This document shows positions 11,641 through 24,565 of a stretch of DNA of 64,000 nucleotides, one piece after another. Source of the DNA: Paramyrothecium sp. XJ0827. Its lineage: Eukaryota > Ascomycota > Sordariomycetes > Hypocreales > Stachybotryaceae. The DNA lies in assembly GCA_020881915.1 (NCBI GenBank), contig JAJFPB010000001.1, positions 992,001 through 1,056,000 on the forward strand. The letters are read 5' to 3'. How positions within the stretch are numbered: position 1 is the stretch's first letter; every line of letters begins with the position of its first letter. The notes beneath the pieces were generated by a model. It was not told the DNA's origin and made no database searches. It was given only the letters and a program-made list of their open reading frames with translations. A program made the translations under genes and the position numbers.

Positions 11641-12943
11641 CTATAACTCGCTCTTGGCCGACAAAACACCGTCGACGATCGAGTTGATCGTGACGTTGAG
11701 GCTAGGGCTGAAAATGTAATCGGCGCACATTATGCCTGTCCTCACATCCATAACATCACGAACGGTAACGTTGGGAGCAAGGCCAGCATACCACAGAACG
11801 TGATTCAGGGTTGTAGTGCTTCCTGTCTCACCATGGTAGTTTGTGAATTCGGGACCAGGAAGGGAAGACCCGAGTCCTTGGACGTAGGTCGTGCGTGGCA
11901 GGTTTCGTCCACCCATGTCTGTCAAACGGCTGGGGAGGTTAAGAGTCTGCCACTTCCACCACATGACATCGAGCCAGGCATGCTACCTCTCAGTTAGCTG
12001 AGTCTAGCCAAATCTTATTCAGCGTGTAAGACTTACGTGGAGGAAGAAGACAGGGTCGCCAGGGCTTGCATAAACGTCATTCATGATACCGCCAGTGGCG
12101 ACATGACCGCTTCCGTGTGGTGCGCCATGTAAACATTCCCAAGCAGCAGTATATGTGCTAAGCTGGAAGCAGGTGTTGAGACTAGCCAAGCGAGCACCGC
12201 TAAGTGAGTTAGTATTGAAGTTACGCGATATACGATAGTTTGCGGCAGCTTGGTTTGGGCGCCTGAGGCGGAGTGTCGTTGCGCTGAATGGTCCGTTTGT
12301 GATGTATCTGTTGCTACCGGCTCCGTTGCCTCCAAATGCATTGGCTTGGAAGATTTCGGAGTTGGCCAAGTTTGGTAGCGAGGTGTCAGCGGTTTCATCC
12401 CAATAGCTACAAATGGTCAGCTACAAGCGCCGTTTTGCGTTTGAGTATGCGTGTCGCTTACGGGAGCGGTCCAGTGTAGCCACACTCGTCTCGGAGCAGA
12501 TTTCCGTGGACAACAATGAAGTAACGGTGCCATGGCAGGAAATGGCCCTAAGCAGCAAAGTGTCAGTCGTGAATATCCTCCACCGTTTCCGTCATCGAGA
12601 CTAAAACTTACCACGTCGTGCATAACATGAGCCTGAACAATGTGGTTCCAATGGACGTCGTCCCAGCGTGTGCGAGCTCCAGGGATCCTGAGCTTGGTTG
12701 GGGCTGCCATGAGGCAAAGTTCGGCATTGATATACGCTGACTTTTCGGCCGCCGTCAGCATTCCCCTACATCCGTGTCAATTGGTTCATCCTGCGATGAG
12801 AAGGTCATTCCTTGAAGGGTAACGTACCATGGCTTGTGAGCTCTTCTGGTGGTACATGTTGCCTGTCTGGCCTCATGTGAAGTTCCTGCGACGACCAGCA
12901 AGGGCCAGACCAGAAAGAGAGCGAACCACGCGAACCGAGCCAT
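11641..12943 (-). CDS. Secreted tyrosinase / polyphenol oxidase-like enzyme
   Basis: Type 3 copper enzyme; the family oxidises monophenols or catechols to quinones. Exons 12943-12828, 12765-12612, 12547-12462, 12406-12037, 11982-11641 sum to 1068 nt (355 aa). A signal peptide (MARFAWFALFLVWPLLVVAG) is followed by W-x2-L-x4-K-x-AYI-x-AELCLM. CuA region: HWNHIVQAHVMHDV, then GHFLPWHRYFIVVH created by splicing. CuB region: HGAPHGSGHVATGG and, across the last intron, DPVFFLHHAWLDVMWWKWQ. All expected histidine clusters are present. Short single-domain form without the long C-terminal cap of melanin-type tyrosinases. Probably extracellular phenol oxidation; the natural substrate is unknown. Confidence 0.92.
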
Positions 12944-15529
12944 TATTTGTCACTGTCAATCTCAACGATATTCGAGTGTGACTTAGAGAAAAGTCTCAAT
13001 ATTGAAGGTATCAAACCTCCTTTTATATCCATATATCCATGATGAGCTTTCGGATGGTTGGCTGGCGTCCCCTCATTCATTCTGGGCGTCAGGCTGGCAA
13101 TCTCATCCCGTAAGAATCCTTTCATTTGACCTACAGCTCACCATGTATTTCTTTCCCGTCCGCAAACCCGGTTGGCTGGTTCGTAAAATGCATCTCGTTT
13201 AGCTAGAAGAGACTGTTGATTGGAGCAATGACTAACGACTCCTCTTCACCGCAATTCTTTCAGCCAAACGTGAGCCCGAGTAGATTTCCATTTGGTAATG
13301 ATATTGGGATGACTTGGGGGCGGTTGTCAAGGATGGTCAATACGAGCCTCTCACGCCCGTCCATGCCATCCCGTCAGCCCATGGATTTGTACGACAACAC
13401 GACTCCTCGACGGGCGACCCTAGATGCACGCAACCCAAGTCCAGCCAATCCATTCGTTGGGGTAAGAGGCGTATCCGAAAGTCCCCTGAACCCTGCTCGT
13501 AAGCCACAGCGTTGCCGTCCTCCGCAAAAGTGTTCGAGACAGTTCCAACGCGACCAAGACCAATATGCTGGTTTTTGTGCAGCCCGGTAACGCAACCGGA
13601 GGAGAGCCTCATTGTGCCTAGGTTCATGCAAACCCCTGTTCACCCTAACCTAACTAGTGGGTGTGTGTGTGTGCGTGTGTGGGCCCTGGCGTACGGATCG
13701 TCGGCCAACAACGGGTGCACGCTCGGCCTATCGATCTGGAACCATCGATGCAAGCATTAGGGTTGCCACGCGCCATGAAGCTGGGAAGCTTGTCTTTTTC
13801 AGCCTTCTCTTTCAGCTCAGAGGTAGTGGGTAAATAGACAAATTCCCCGGCATGTTTTCTTTATTGAGTGATGATCCTACTGTTCCTAGGCAGGAATCGG
13901 TTCTGAGAAGTCAGCTACCGCGGCCATGTCAGATTCCACGCGGGCATCAGCTCTCACCGGTTTCCCCGTGGCCAAGACCACATGCACCAGTTAAGTAGCC
14001 TCATGCTTACCACCAATATTGATTCGGACCTTAAGTAAAGATCGACGTTCAGCTCGGACAATTGGACTGGGTCGCGTCCCGAGATTTCCAGTCATCCAAC
14101 CCATGTGTTGCCGCCCTCTAGTGTCGCACCCTTGTTCTGGTAATACCTACACCAAGTTTTGGTCGTCTCAAGATCGGTGACCAAAACTTTGAATCACAAA
14201 GCCATTGGGTCAAGCGGCAAGGTGGACGCAAGCATCTCCACATGTAAACAAGATTCCAACAACTACTTCAACATTGGAAATGCATGATGGAGCCAATGCA
14301 GTTTGAAGTGAAGGAGATGCAAGCGAGAGCAAGCGCTTCCCACAGTCGCCTCTCCTTTTTGCGGCGTCGCAATCCCGTCACCAGCTGGGTGCGTACAGCC
14401 ATACATTGTTCCAGCCATACGGATGAATCTATAACATCCCCGTGCTTTCTCGGCTGACTTGTCATTTTGAATGCGGCCAGGATAGGCTGGCCAGCTGACC
14501 CATCATTACAGGCGTCTACCGAGCAACAAGGCTGAGCATGACCCTTGCAGCCATACGGATCGCACTCCGACTTCCGGGAGTGTGGTCACATCTCTAGCTA
14601 CTGCATATTTCCGTGAGCTGGGGAGTTCTGCTAACCTGTTGTGGCGAGGATCCATACGAGTTTAAAGGCTATTACGAGAGAGGTTCGGTTCGGTTCCGGG
14701 AGGCTAATAAGCTCACAGTCTAGGCCTCATCATCTGCAAGCCGCCTATAAAGTACCGTGCCAGTAAGCGTCGGAAAGAGTAAGGCGTACCGGGGTGTAAA
14801 AGAAAGAAGATGCATCATCAATTCAGCTCCGGTGATCGGACCGGTTTTTGGTGTCAAAAGGTACGTCTTGGTTCCAGGTCCTTTCCATCGCCCAGCCACG
14901 CACCAAAGCCACCAAGAAAGTTTTGCAATCTCGAATGAACACGTACGCTACGAACACTAGAGTCACAAAATCAGTCAATATCTTCTTTCCTCTGATCCTT
15001 TAAGGACAAGCTTAAGGCTCAAGTGTACTCAAGATTTCGGTAACGCGTTGTGAGACTGCGCTATCCTGCTTTCATTCCAAGCTCGCCACGATCTCTTGGG
15101 CCAACAAAACACAGGCTTGCTAGGCTTCAGCGTCAAATGAATTATTGTTTTTTAAAACAACTATGAACTTTGGACGGTAACAGGCTTTGTTTGACTTCCT
15201 AAGCAGTTATTATTCCCACGTCGAGGACTGTAGCCGGAACGGGGCACTTGTGATATGTTGCATTCCCGTGTTGAAGGAGTCGCCTATTACAGAGGCCTAG
15301 AATTGATAAAGGTCACACTTGACTGAGAACCACAGAGTCCGCTCAGACCAGGTGCTGCGTGGTGTTATCTAAATTGTACATCTGTCTTGATTGTGGCTGG
15401 GTTTCCGTCAACTACACATTATGGATTTTAAGATTGATATCGAAATATGAAAGCCCTCATCATAACATACGATCAAAACGAGGAAAACATAAAAAGTAAG
15501 CAGGCTTTCAAGGACCAAAAAGATAAACG
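12944..15529. other. Intergenic, 2.6 kb, no gene seen
   Basis: No recognisable gene. The longest frame (13216-13590, +) is Ser/Pro/Arg-rich without family resemblance and is matched by equally long antisense frames. Contains the GT microsatellite listed separately. Confidence 0.5.
13660..13681. repeat. (GT)n microsatellite, one interruption
   Basis: Eleven GT dinucleotides with a single GC interruption at 13673-13674, directly after a short CCCTAACCTAAC run. Confidence 0.85.
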
Positions 15530-15619
15530 TGCCCAGACTGAGATTCGAACTCAGGTTTCTGCGGCTCCAGAGTATGAAGGACCACAACACAGTGTCCTAA
15601 CCAACTAGACGATCTGAGC
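15530..15619 (-). tRNA. tRNA-His (GUG anticodon) with 18 nt intron
   Basis: Reading the minus strand, GCTCAGA (15619-15613) pairs with TCTGGGC (15537-15531), and A at 15530 is the discriminator. The anticodon loop is TTGTGG plus C after removal of an intron at 15564-15581, one base 3' of the anticodon, the canonical place. The anticodon stem CTGTG pairs with CGCAG only when the intron is removed. T arm contains GTTCGAATC. Mature length is 72 nt before addition of G-1. Confidence 0.93.
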
Positions 15620-16001
15620 CACAGGCTTGTGAAGCCGATGTGGGCCAGAGCAACCACAACCCACTCATGTAGCTTTGCTGGCTTCGTGCGCAGAATGGTG
15701 CACGGCATATTTGCTGTTTGCCATTGCCGTAGAGTCAAGGATGCTCGCGTGCTCTATAAGCATCGTGACTGTTGTTTAACCCCGTGTTGTAGCTCAGTCT
15801 ATTCGTTACTTAAAAACACAGGAGCTATCAACCTTAGAGTCGCATGCATGCAATAGCTGTAGTAGAGTCGCCATTGCCATCTGAATACTCATTCACGAAA
15901 TAGGGACGGTCTATTTGAGAATGACAATCACCAGCCTCGCTCTCCTGAGAGACCGTGGCTGAGTCGATTCCTTGCGGAAATATGGAATCTGTGCTTCTGA
16001 T
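15620..16001. other. Intergenic, no gene seen
   Basis: Short spacer between tRNA-His and the 3' end of the HET gene; nothing recognised. Confidence 0.6.
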
Positions 16002-17963
16002 TCAATGAACGTGAAATTCTTCAAGCACAGGGTTAGTTTTTAGAAACTCCCCGTACATGATTCCATCTACATATGAATCCCCAGCAAACAAAAAGCCAGT
16101 AGCACCGGCTCGCTTTCTCAAAATAATGGGAGTTGGCATGCCTTTCAACACTGTCACAACATCTCCAACCTGTACCAATTGATGGCCGAGCCCAAACATT
16201 GACTTCTTGGTTTTGAACAGAGTCCTTTGACGGTTTTCGCTACCAATATCTGTAATGAAATGGCTTTGGACGTGCTCAAGCTGTTTTTCAAGGCTCCCCA
16301 AAACAGTCATAGTCCATGGTGGCTTGGTGCCGTTTCGAATAAAGTTTGACTGGTCTTCTGATAGTGTGTCGGCACGCACATGCTCACCACGAAACAGCTT
16401 GCGTATCAATCCGACAACATCTGCGGTTACAAGCTCGCGATGAAATCCTGGGAACAAGAGTGTATAACCCCTCAATACTGTGCGCCAGATGTAGTCTTCT
16501 GCTGGTCCTGACTCGGACCCAAGTCCAGCAAACTTGTGAATTGAGTTCAGCCACGATCTAGTGTCGGCAAGCCTGGAAACATTCCATTCATCAGATCTTT
16601 CCCATCTTGGGGGGTTCATAACATCTGTTATTACATCAACGTAATAGCCCTGAAACTGAATGAGCCCTATGTCTTCAAGTTCACCGGTGATGTTCAATTG
16701 TGGCCCTCCATTTCCCAGTTTGGCATCAAAGACTTTCCCGGTACCGTAGGATATGGCATAGACTTGGGACCCGTGCCTGCCGATTTCTCTCCAATCAGGG
16801 ACCCAGCTTGGCAAAGAAGTTTCTTTTTCCCTAGGAATACACCAATCTAGTTTGAAAAAGCCTTCTTTCTCAATAAGCATGGCCCTTGTAAGCATGGTGA
16901 AGACCTGCTCGAGTGACTTCTCATAATCAACAGTCAAGAGCTTCTTGCTGACATTGGACAACACACCCATGAGGCCGAATGCAAAGTCTCGAGCATCGGA
17001 GGCGGAGTAGTGAGGTCGGTGTGGTGCAGCAATAGGCTCAAAGAGTATGTCTTGTAAAAAGATCGGATGCTGTCTGCACCACTGTCGACGGGTGGTTATT
17101 GACTTGATCTCATAGGATATACCAGGAAATATCTGATTAGGTCTGTATTCGTTGTGGGCTCTGTAGAGGTTGTGGCTGATGCAGAATTGAATAGCACAAA
17201 AAGTTCTGTCAAAATCGCTGAATGTGACGCTCTTTCGGCCGCACATGATTGTAAGCTCATGAGCGAGTGCTATCTCCTGGATGATCCATATGCGATGCCA
17301 GTAGTCTCTCTGGAGAATGTCACGAATTCCATCAACGACATCAGCAGCACGTGCTTCAGAGTCGTTGAGCATGTCGTACAACAAGAAGGCAAACTCCGAT
17401 CCTCCAGGGATGCCCTTGTCGTGTGGTTCATTTGGGGGGCGCGTTCTGATGTACTGAATAATCTCATCGTGAGGGATTTCCCTAAACCAAATCGTATCGG
17501 AAGGCACACTAGGTGCTCGTGACCCAATCTTGGCGATCCAGCTCATCGCTTGGTCGGTTGCTGTGGAGCCGGGTCCAAGCCATGCATACACCAGGCCGGC
17601 GTTGCCATAGATCTCATCCATGACCTGGACCTGATGTTGCTTTTCCTCCAGATTTGACTGGTCAATGCAAATTCCATCCGCCCAGAGCCAAGAGTGGGCA
17701 CCTTGAGCTTGAAGTTCTTGGAGAAAGTAGTACAGATTGCGCCCGATTGAAACAAGCTGGCCATTAATTTGTACCTCGACTGCGTTCTTCATGTCGCCCC
17801 ATGTGTAAGACAATGCTGAATAGTGTATACCATGGCCTCTTGGTTTACAATGAAGTTCAAGTGCAATTCCTTCTTGAGAAGGTGCAGTCTCCCTGCTAGT
17901 ATTTGTGAACCGCATGAGCCTGAACTCACAGCCCTTTGGGTCGAGAGGTTCATAAACGAACAT
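16002..17963 (-). CDS. HET-domain (heterokaryon incompatibility) protein 1, 653 aa
   Basis: Single-exon frame. The N-terminus starts FVYEPLD and reaches the HET hallmark YSALSYTWGD (about residue 48), then the second motif WLWADGICIDQSNLEEK and the third region VYAWLGPG, WRIWIIQEIALA and a DYEK segment; this is the full order of the PF06985 core. HET domains trigger cell death when unlike fungal individuals fuse, and TIR-like folds have been proposed for them. The C-terminal 250 residues carry no known repeat or sensor domain, the usual state of stand-alone HET proteins. It is transcribed divergently from the PNP-hydrolase-NACHT gene across a 1.2 kb spacer. Appears intact. Confidence 0.93.
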   Translation of the reverse strand: MFVYEPLDPKGCEFRLMRFTNTSRETAPSQEGIALELHCKPRGHGIHYSALSYTWGDMKNAVEVQINGQLVSIGRNLYYFLQELQAQGAHSWLWADGICIDQSNLEEKQHQVQVMDEIYGNAGLVYAWLGPGSTATDQAMSWIAKIGSRAPSVPSDTIWFREIPHDEIIQYIRTRPPNEPHDKGIPGGSEFAFLLYDMLNDSEARAADVVDGIRDILQRDYWHRIWIIQEIALAHELTIMCGRKSVTFSDFDRTFCAIQFCISHNLYRAHNEYRPNQIFPGISYEIKSITTRRQWCRQHPIFLQDILFEPIAAPHRPHYSASDARDFAFGLMGVLSNVSKKLLTVDYEKSLEQVFTMLTRAMLIEKEGFFKLDWCIPREKETSLPSWVPDWREIGRHGSQVYAISYGTGKVFDAKLGNGGPQLNITGELEDIGLIQFQGYYVDVITDVMNPPRWERSDEWNVSRLADTRSWLNSIHKFAGLGSESGPAEDYIWRTVLRGYTLLFPGFHRELVTADVVGLIRKLFRGEHVRADTLSEDQSNFIRNGTKPPWTMTVLGSLEKQLEHVQSHFITDIGSENRQRTLFKTKKSMFGLGHQLVQVGDVVTVLKGMPTPIILRKRAGATGFLFAGDSYVDGIMYGEFLKTNPVLEEFHVH

Positions 17964-19166
17964 TTGAGGCGGATGGGTCAGCCAAACAGCAGGAGACTGT
18001 GTGATGAAACTAGCAGTCCGATTCTCGATTGGTCACATTGTCAACCAGGCTAAACTCGCTGATGAATTATCGGCCGTTGAGTCAGGTCAGTGCTGCGGAC
18101 TTGCTCTTGGAAGGCGTTTCACTGATTGCGCGATACCATATAGTGCAAAGATCTTAAAAGGCCCGAATAACTAGCTTCCAATGATAGAGGGCTTTGTTTG
18201 GGTCTCGGGGCGGTTCAGTACTGGTTGATTGATCGAGATAGCTGTCCTCTTCAGTTTGCATCGCGTACTTGGCCTGAAACGGAGCGCTGGTCGCTTGCTT
18301 CACGTGATTTTGCAATTGGAACTCATTTCTCGGTGCATCTACTGCGAGGTGCCCGAATACATATCTAACAGGGCCTTGAATATATTGTTCGAGGTGTATT
18401 ATGCCATTCTGGTTCTGAAAATCTAATTTTTGGGTCAGAACTCAAAACTGCACGAGAAACCGCGGTCTCAAGAACTCATATGTTGTCTTGGCAATTGGAG
18501 GCCCAAAAGTGGGTGAGCTTCTAGTAGGTCACCGAGATGTACACGGATAGGCTTTGGTTCATCTCACTTGAGCCGAGAAAAGTTCCTCTGCATCAAGACC
18601 AGGTTTACGACTGCGTTCTGAAAATTGCGACCAAGGCTCAGTCTCATAATTTGTATCTAGCATCCGTCCCAGCACTTCAGGTCACATCCGCGGGCAAGAC
18701 TTGGTGCAAGGAATACTAGCCTCGCTTCCTTAGCCCTAGTCAATGTGGAACAGCCTCGCTTCTACCTTGTCCACCATCTCCGGGATAGCTTGAAGCTTTG
18801 GTTTGATGTTATGAAACCGGGACTTAATTGACTGTCTTGTTTGTCTGCTCGGCCTGCTACAGTGGAAGACAAAAGTTCCGACACATTTACCAGTATCACC
18901 AATCGATACATTGTATGATTACAATAATAATTGTATGGAATTTAAGTAAATCTATCTATAGTAAATTAAATAAGATATTTATCAAGATATTTCTTCTGTT
19001 CAATAATTAATAATTATCTCAGATGTATCGAAATTTTTGTTCCTCCTACTGTAACTCCACATTGCCAAGTGCACGTGATCATTGCCAATCAAACTCGGGC
19101 ATGGAGTCTTATGATTGGTTAGATTGTGCGGCTGAGCTGCAGATTGTAACGTCGCAGTTGTGAAGG
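17964..19166. promoter_or_regulatory. Divergent intergenic region between HET gene 1 and the NACHT gene, with AT-rich block
   Basis: No gene seen. It must hold the promoters of both flanking genes. Bases 18900-19020 are strongly AT-rich (runs such as ATAATAATTG and AATTAATAATTA) compared with the rest of the region. Confidence 0.45.
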
Positions 19167-22100
19167 ATGCACAAGCAGAATGTCTCCTCCTCAATTGTCA
19201 TGACTGTGGTGCACACCGACATGGCGGCCCTAGGCCAATCGAATCCTCCCAAGCGCCCGAAACGTCGAGAAGACTTTGATATAGCCATAGTCTGTGCCTT
19301 GCCCCTCGAGTTCGACGCTGTCTGCCTCGTATTTGATGAGTTTTGGGACGAAGATGGCGACCGCTACGGCAGGGTGAGAGGTGACCAGAACATTTACACC
19401 ACAGGTCGTGTCGGAAACCACAATGTTGTTCTGGCTTTGCTTCCCGGCATGGGAAAGGCGGGTGGAGCGGGTACGGCTGCCAGTCTCCGACATAGCTACA
19501 CGGGAATCAGACTAGTGATGCTGGTCGGCATCTGCGGCGGTGTACCTGGCGTGGGCAGCGACTGTGAGATCCTGCTTGGAGACGTTGTCATTAGTCGACA
19601 AGTCTTCCAATATGACCTCGGTCGCCAGTACCCTGGTCAATTCGTTACCAAGGATGCCGTTCAAGATACTCTCAGGCGACCGAACCGTGAGATCAGAACG
19701 TTACTTGCGACCATTGGAACCGAGCATGGCCTTGAGCGTCTGGAAGGTGGCCTTGTCCGTTTTCTTGCCGCCATTCAAGAAGACGCCAAGATGAGAGGGC
19801 GCGAATCTCGTTATCACCACCCTGGAGTAGAAGAGGATAGGCTTTTCCCACCCGAGTACGTACACAAACATCGAAACCCGCAAGGATGCGGCTGTGACGA
19901 GTCGCCAAGTCCTTGTCCCGCTGCGATCAATGCTACATGTCAAGATCTGGGATGCGATACTACAAATCACATTTCCCGGCAACGACACTTGCAAATAAGA
20001 CAATCACAACGGCTGGAAGGAGATAGTACCATAAGGGCCACTAATTCTCCATACCCAAAGGTTTTCATAGGGAATATAGGTTCTGGTGACACAGTAATGA
20101 AGTCAGGCCAAGACCGAGACAGGATAGCGAGGGCCTATCAGCTCATCGCTTTCGAAATGGAGGGTGCCGGTATATGGGATGAAGCGCCGTGTATTGTAGT
20201 GAAAGGCGTTTGCGACTATGCGGACAGTCACAAAGACAAGAAATGGCAATCTTACGCCGCCGCGACAGCGGCAGCTGCAGCAAAGGCGCTGCTTAGGCAA
20301 TTCATCCTAACAAATCATGCAGCCGATGCTCACCATCACGGTACGTATATGTCTATGCTCACATCGTGAAGAAAAAAGACTGACACATTCCGTACAGAAG
20401 GCCCCGTCATGCAAACATCTATTAATCCACAACGTCCTGTATACAGACTGACGAACTTGCCCAACGACGTGGATAGACTTTCAGCTGCCCCGCTCGTCTC
20501 AGCAGCTCTTAGAGATCCTCACGTTGATCCCAGCCACGTCGAAATCTTCTCTTTAGCCACCACAGTCAGTCCCTGGAAGAAATGGCAAAGCAAGGTTGCT
20601 ACACTATCATTCAAGGTAGAACCGGTTCTGCTGATGGAAACACCAAACTCGGATGCTCATCCAGCTGTCGAATGGAAGCTTTTCGTCCCCGGACTCTCCG
20701 AGCCACTCATCTTCGACACTCACTTCCATGGTTTCACAGTATTGAACGAGGTGCACAACTCCAAACATGAGTTTGATTGTATTGCATTATCTGGGCCTGG
20801 TAACCATCCCCTGAAAGCGTGGCAGCCGATGGATGACCACTCTTTCCTGTGGATTCGAGATGTACTTCCTACCAGCTTACCCGGTGTTAGATTTGTGCTA
20901 TACGGTGATGATTTATCACTTATGGACAACAATTCGTCTCAAATCTTAATTGACCTAGCAGATACCCTTAAGATTGCGCTGGAAGCCAATGGATGGGCCA
21001 CTCCAGTTGCAAAGCCTCTCCTATTCCTGGCTTACAGTCTTGGTGGTGTTCTGCTCAAGCAGTTATTCGTGATATTGGCCGGTGGCAGTGAGCGGGCCAG
21101 ATGCACACTTGGGGGCATTCAAGGTGCCATTGTTTTTGGTACCCCAAGTACTGGGATCCCAAGGTCACATCTCCTCTCCGTAGTTGGCAATCACGTCGAC
21201 GAACATTTCATTGCGAATTTCACAGACGAGTCAAACTTTTTGGAAAACCTCGAGGCCCAGTTCTCAGGAATAGCTTTTCTTGAGAAGGTGAAATTAATTT
21301 GGGCATATGAGACGAAGAAGTCTTTTACAGTGCAAGTAAGTTTTGACTTATCATCGAAATGAACCGAGTCTTATCTGAGTCAGCGACTAGACAACGATAT
21401 CTATGGACCATCCAGTCAGTATTCCTTCATAGTGGACAGAAACTCTGCAATAGGGAATCGTTGGAAGTCGAATTCAGAGTCAACAATTCCAGTGGACAGG
21501 AATCATCGAGACATAATCAAATTTTACGCCAATGATGAGGAGATTACAGTCTTTGTCAACAAAATCCGCGACATCTGCTGGCAGGGTGCGTACAGCCAAA
21601 CATACGCAAGTCCACCTCACGACAACGTCGGCCAATTTAGCAATCTTGAATCTAAAGTGTCTGCTTATCATACGGATTCGGATATTACAACTCCTTACGC
21701 ATTAAATTCTTCAAAACCATCCCTATGGCAATATGACCGTGAGTTTTTGATCAGATATAATTTTTATGGTACTCGGCATTTATTGACGTTGGTGTAGTTG
21801 TAATAGAATCTCTGCGGCCAGCTGACAATGGTCAGCGGCTGGAACAGATAGATAAAAACTTCCGTCATACATTTGAATGGGTTTACGATGACCCGTCCAT
21901 TGGGCTAACCAAGTGGCTCAGAAACGGGACTGGTATCTTCTGGATCAGCGGTAAGCCTGGTTCAGGCAAGTCTACACTCCTGAAGTTCCTGCTGAATGAC
22001 CGACGGACATCTGAGTTGCTCCACAGTTGGCGGTCAAAAACACGCCACATAGTTGTTAATTTCTTCTTTCACCATCGGGGAACTCTAATGCAAAAGTCCT

Positions 22101-24565
22101 TTGAAGGGCTCCTCCGAGGGCTCCTAAGTCAGCTGCTGGAATTGGAGCCGCAACTACGTCCCATCATCGGAGAGATGCTCCACGACAAGCTTCGAGATAA
22201 AATTGCGTTAGAAAGGGCTGGAACACCTAGAAATGATGTCCACAGGTTTTTCGGGGCACTCGGCATGAAACTCCCAACGCATGAACTCGAGGAACGGCTA
22301 CTGACTCTCATATCTGTGGATCCTATCGCAGATCTCGAGTCGATCCTTGCGGATTCTTTCCCGGACATATGCGAGACGGATACATTGAGTGCAAAGCGCG
22401 TTCTACTTGGTGAATTTAACTCGATATTGAATTCCTGGGCGAGTGGAGCGGTGAAAAGCCGTGAGATGGAACGCCTCGAGATGAAGCTGCCTTGGGTTCC
22501 GCCTGTGTCGCTGAAGAAGCTCGTAACGAAGTGGTGCAAAAATAATGATCTGGAAGACCTCATACGACAATTTCTGTTACAACATAATCTGCATCGAGAG
22601 GCAGGTCATGAGAGAACCCGAATAGAAACTCTCATTAATGACTTAGCCAGCCGTGAAAGGGCTCGTCAGCGTCTCCGATTAGATGTCCAACTTATGGATT
22701 GGACGCAGTCTGAGCTTGAGGAAGGCCTGCGACGTCTATTGGACCAAGGGACCGCCAGTGTTCACATAAGCTTGTTCTTTGATGCTCTGGATGAGTATGA
22801 CGGGCGCCCTGAGGTCATCGCCGAATTTCTGAAAGATCTGGTGAGAAGGCCGTCCTCATCTAAAACACGAATCAGGGTGTTGTTTTCTAGTCGACCGTGG
22901 CCGGTGTTTCAAACCGAGTTCAGCACCTGTTCTGGATTCAAAATCCATGAGCACACGCAAGAAGACATTCGTGAATACTGTGCTGGCAATCTATCTAGCG
23001 ATCGGACTACTGAACTACTTTTGCTTCCCATGGCAGACGAAATTGCGAGTCGCGCGAGGGGCGTCTTCCTGTGGGTCAAGCTTGTCATGCGGGACTTGAG
23101 GCTGATTGCCTCCGAGAGTACGCAAGACAACGATAGAACTGCGTTGAGGCTACGGCAAAGCCTTGATGCATTACCAGACGAATTGGATCAATATTACGCA
23201 ACGATTATTCAGCGCCTACCTGTAACCATCCGAAGGGAAACTTATGTTCTTTTGGAATGTCTTTCGCGTTCTAGGAAGAGGCTTCAGCTCGATCTCGTAC
23301 CAATTCTTACAAAATGTGGGGTGAATCCCTCACTGGTGGGGAGAGTTCCTGAGAAAAGAAACTTTGGGGAGCTAGACACTTACCTTCGAACAATCTCAGG
23401 CGGGTTGGCGAACATTTTATCGGACGAGATGGGCCCCAAAAGCGAGATACAGTTAATGCACCAAACATGCAAAGAGTGGGTAGAGTCGACCCCGTTCAAG
23501 CATACCGTCCTTGACAGTAGGGCCAGCACAACATGGGAGAACGGAAACAGTTTCATGGTGAAATTTCTCATTCATCAGGTGCTAACCTCTGGGCCGACCA
23601 GAAGTTCTATCCCAGAGATCTTCTACCATGTTAAGGAGGCAGAGAGCACTACCGGCATAAGTCAGTATGCGTACCTATCACAGCTGCCTCAAGGCCTCTT
23701 CAAAAAGCTTATATCTGTGGACACGCCTGCCCCTATCAATTCGATGTTAAGTTTTGCCGTCTCTGCGGGTCTCTGGCTCTTTCTTCAGGACCTCGTCAGT
23801 CATGACGAACATATCATCGCAAACTCCTCCGAGCCGCTTTTCTCCATTCTCCTTGGTCGACTCAAGACAGGGAGTAAACGTCAAAGGTCACCTCATGGTT
23901 GGCAAAAAGAGGTCAACCTGGACGTGGTGGAGATGGGCAAGTTCTTACTCAACCACGGATACAAGATCGCTGCCAACTCCGCTGGAGTCTTCGCACTGAT
24001 GACGCAGATCTGGCAAAGCTCTGATGAGGAGACTGCTGAGGTTTACATTGAGCTGGCCATGGCTGCCGTTCAGCATACCCTTCCTATCGAAACAGTCTTT
24101 CCGGGAGCCTTCGATTATTCCTTGCCACCTATTGAGTGGAAGCTTCTGCATCTAAGTCCGCCAAGCCTTGCGTTACAGCTATTAGAAAATGGAGCCGACG
24201 TAAACAGCTTGAATGGTGCCCAACAGACTCCGCTTGACTATTTGTTTGATCCCGAGTCTCTTCATCAGCTGTGTGCCTTTGGAATGGACTGGCTCTACGA
24301 CCTATCCTGCTTGCTAGTAAGATACGGCGGGGTGCTGAATCGTTGTCCACCTTCTCATGTCACTGCATTCTATGAGAGACTTTCAAGTCGTGGTTTTGAT
24401 ATGACACCCTTGGCTAAGTTTGAACCCGGAGGTTGTGCTTTGCCACAATACCAAGAAGCCAATGAGATTCTGATTGAAGACGTCAGACCGCCAACTCCAC
24501 CTAACCCGGCCACGAATAAAATTCTCAGAAAGAGACATAGGTTGGCTAAGGCTTTGGGGTTCTAA
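19167..24565 (+). CDS. NLR-like STAND protein: nucleoside phosphorylase + alpha/beta hydrolase + NACHT, 1744 aa
   Basis: Exons 19167-20340, 20398-21335, 21384-21738, 21798-24565 (5235 nt; every junction keeps frame). Residues about 36-385 are a PNP_UDP phosphorylase: FDIAIVCALPLEFDAV, GMGK, MLVGICGGVPG, IGNIGSGDTVMKSG, FEMEGAGIWDEAPCIVVKGV. Residues about 405-720 are a fungal lipase-like/SesB-type hydrolase: LSGPGNHPLKAW, FLWIRDVLP and nucleophile region LAYSLGG (Ser near 605; Tyr replaces the usual His, Ala the usual Gly). A NACHT follows: FWISGKPGSGKST (near 873) and LFFDALDEYDG (near 1146), then LFSSRPW. The C-terminus holds one ankyrin-like unit, LLENGADVNSLNGAQQTPLDYL. Fungal NLRs normally carry one N-terminal effector; here two are in series. 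Likely a cytosolic sensor of cell-death or immune type; flanked by HET genes. Confidence 0.88.

Noticed and set aside
13216..13590. 124-codon plus-strand frame in the 13-15 kb spacer
   Set aside because: Low-complexity Ser/Pro/Arg composition with equally long antisense frames; no support as a gene.
13631..13651. Telomere-like CCCTAACCTAAC
   Set aside because: Fewer than three imperfect units; too short to mean an interstitial telomere.
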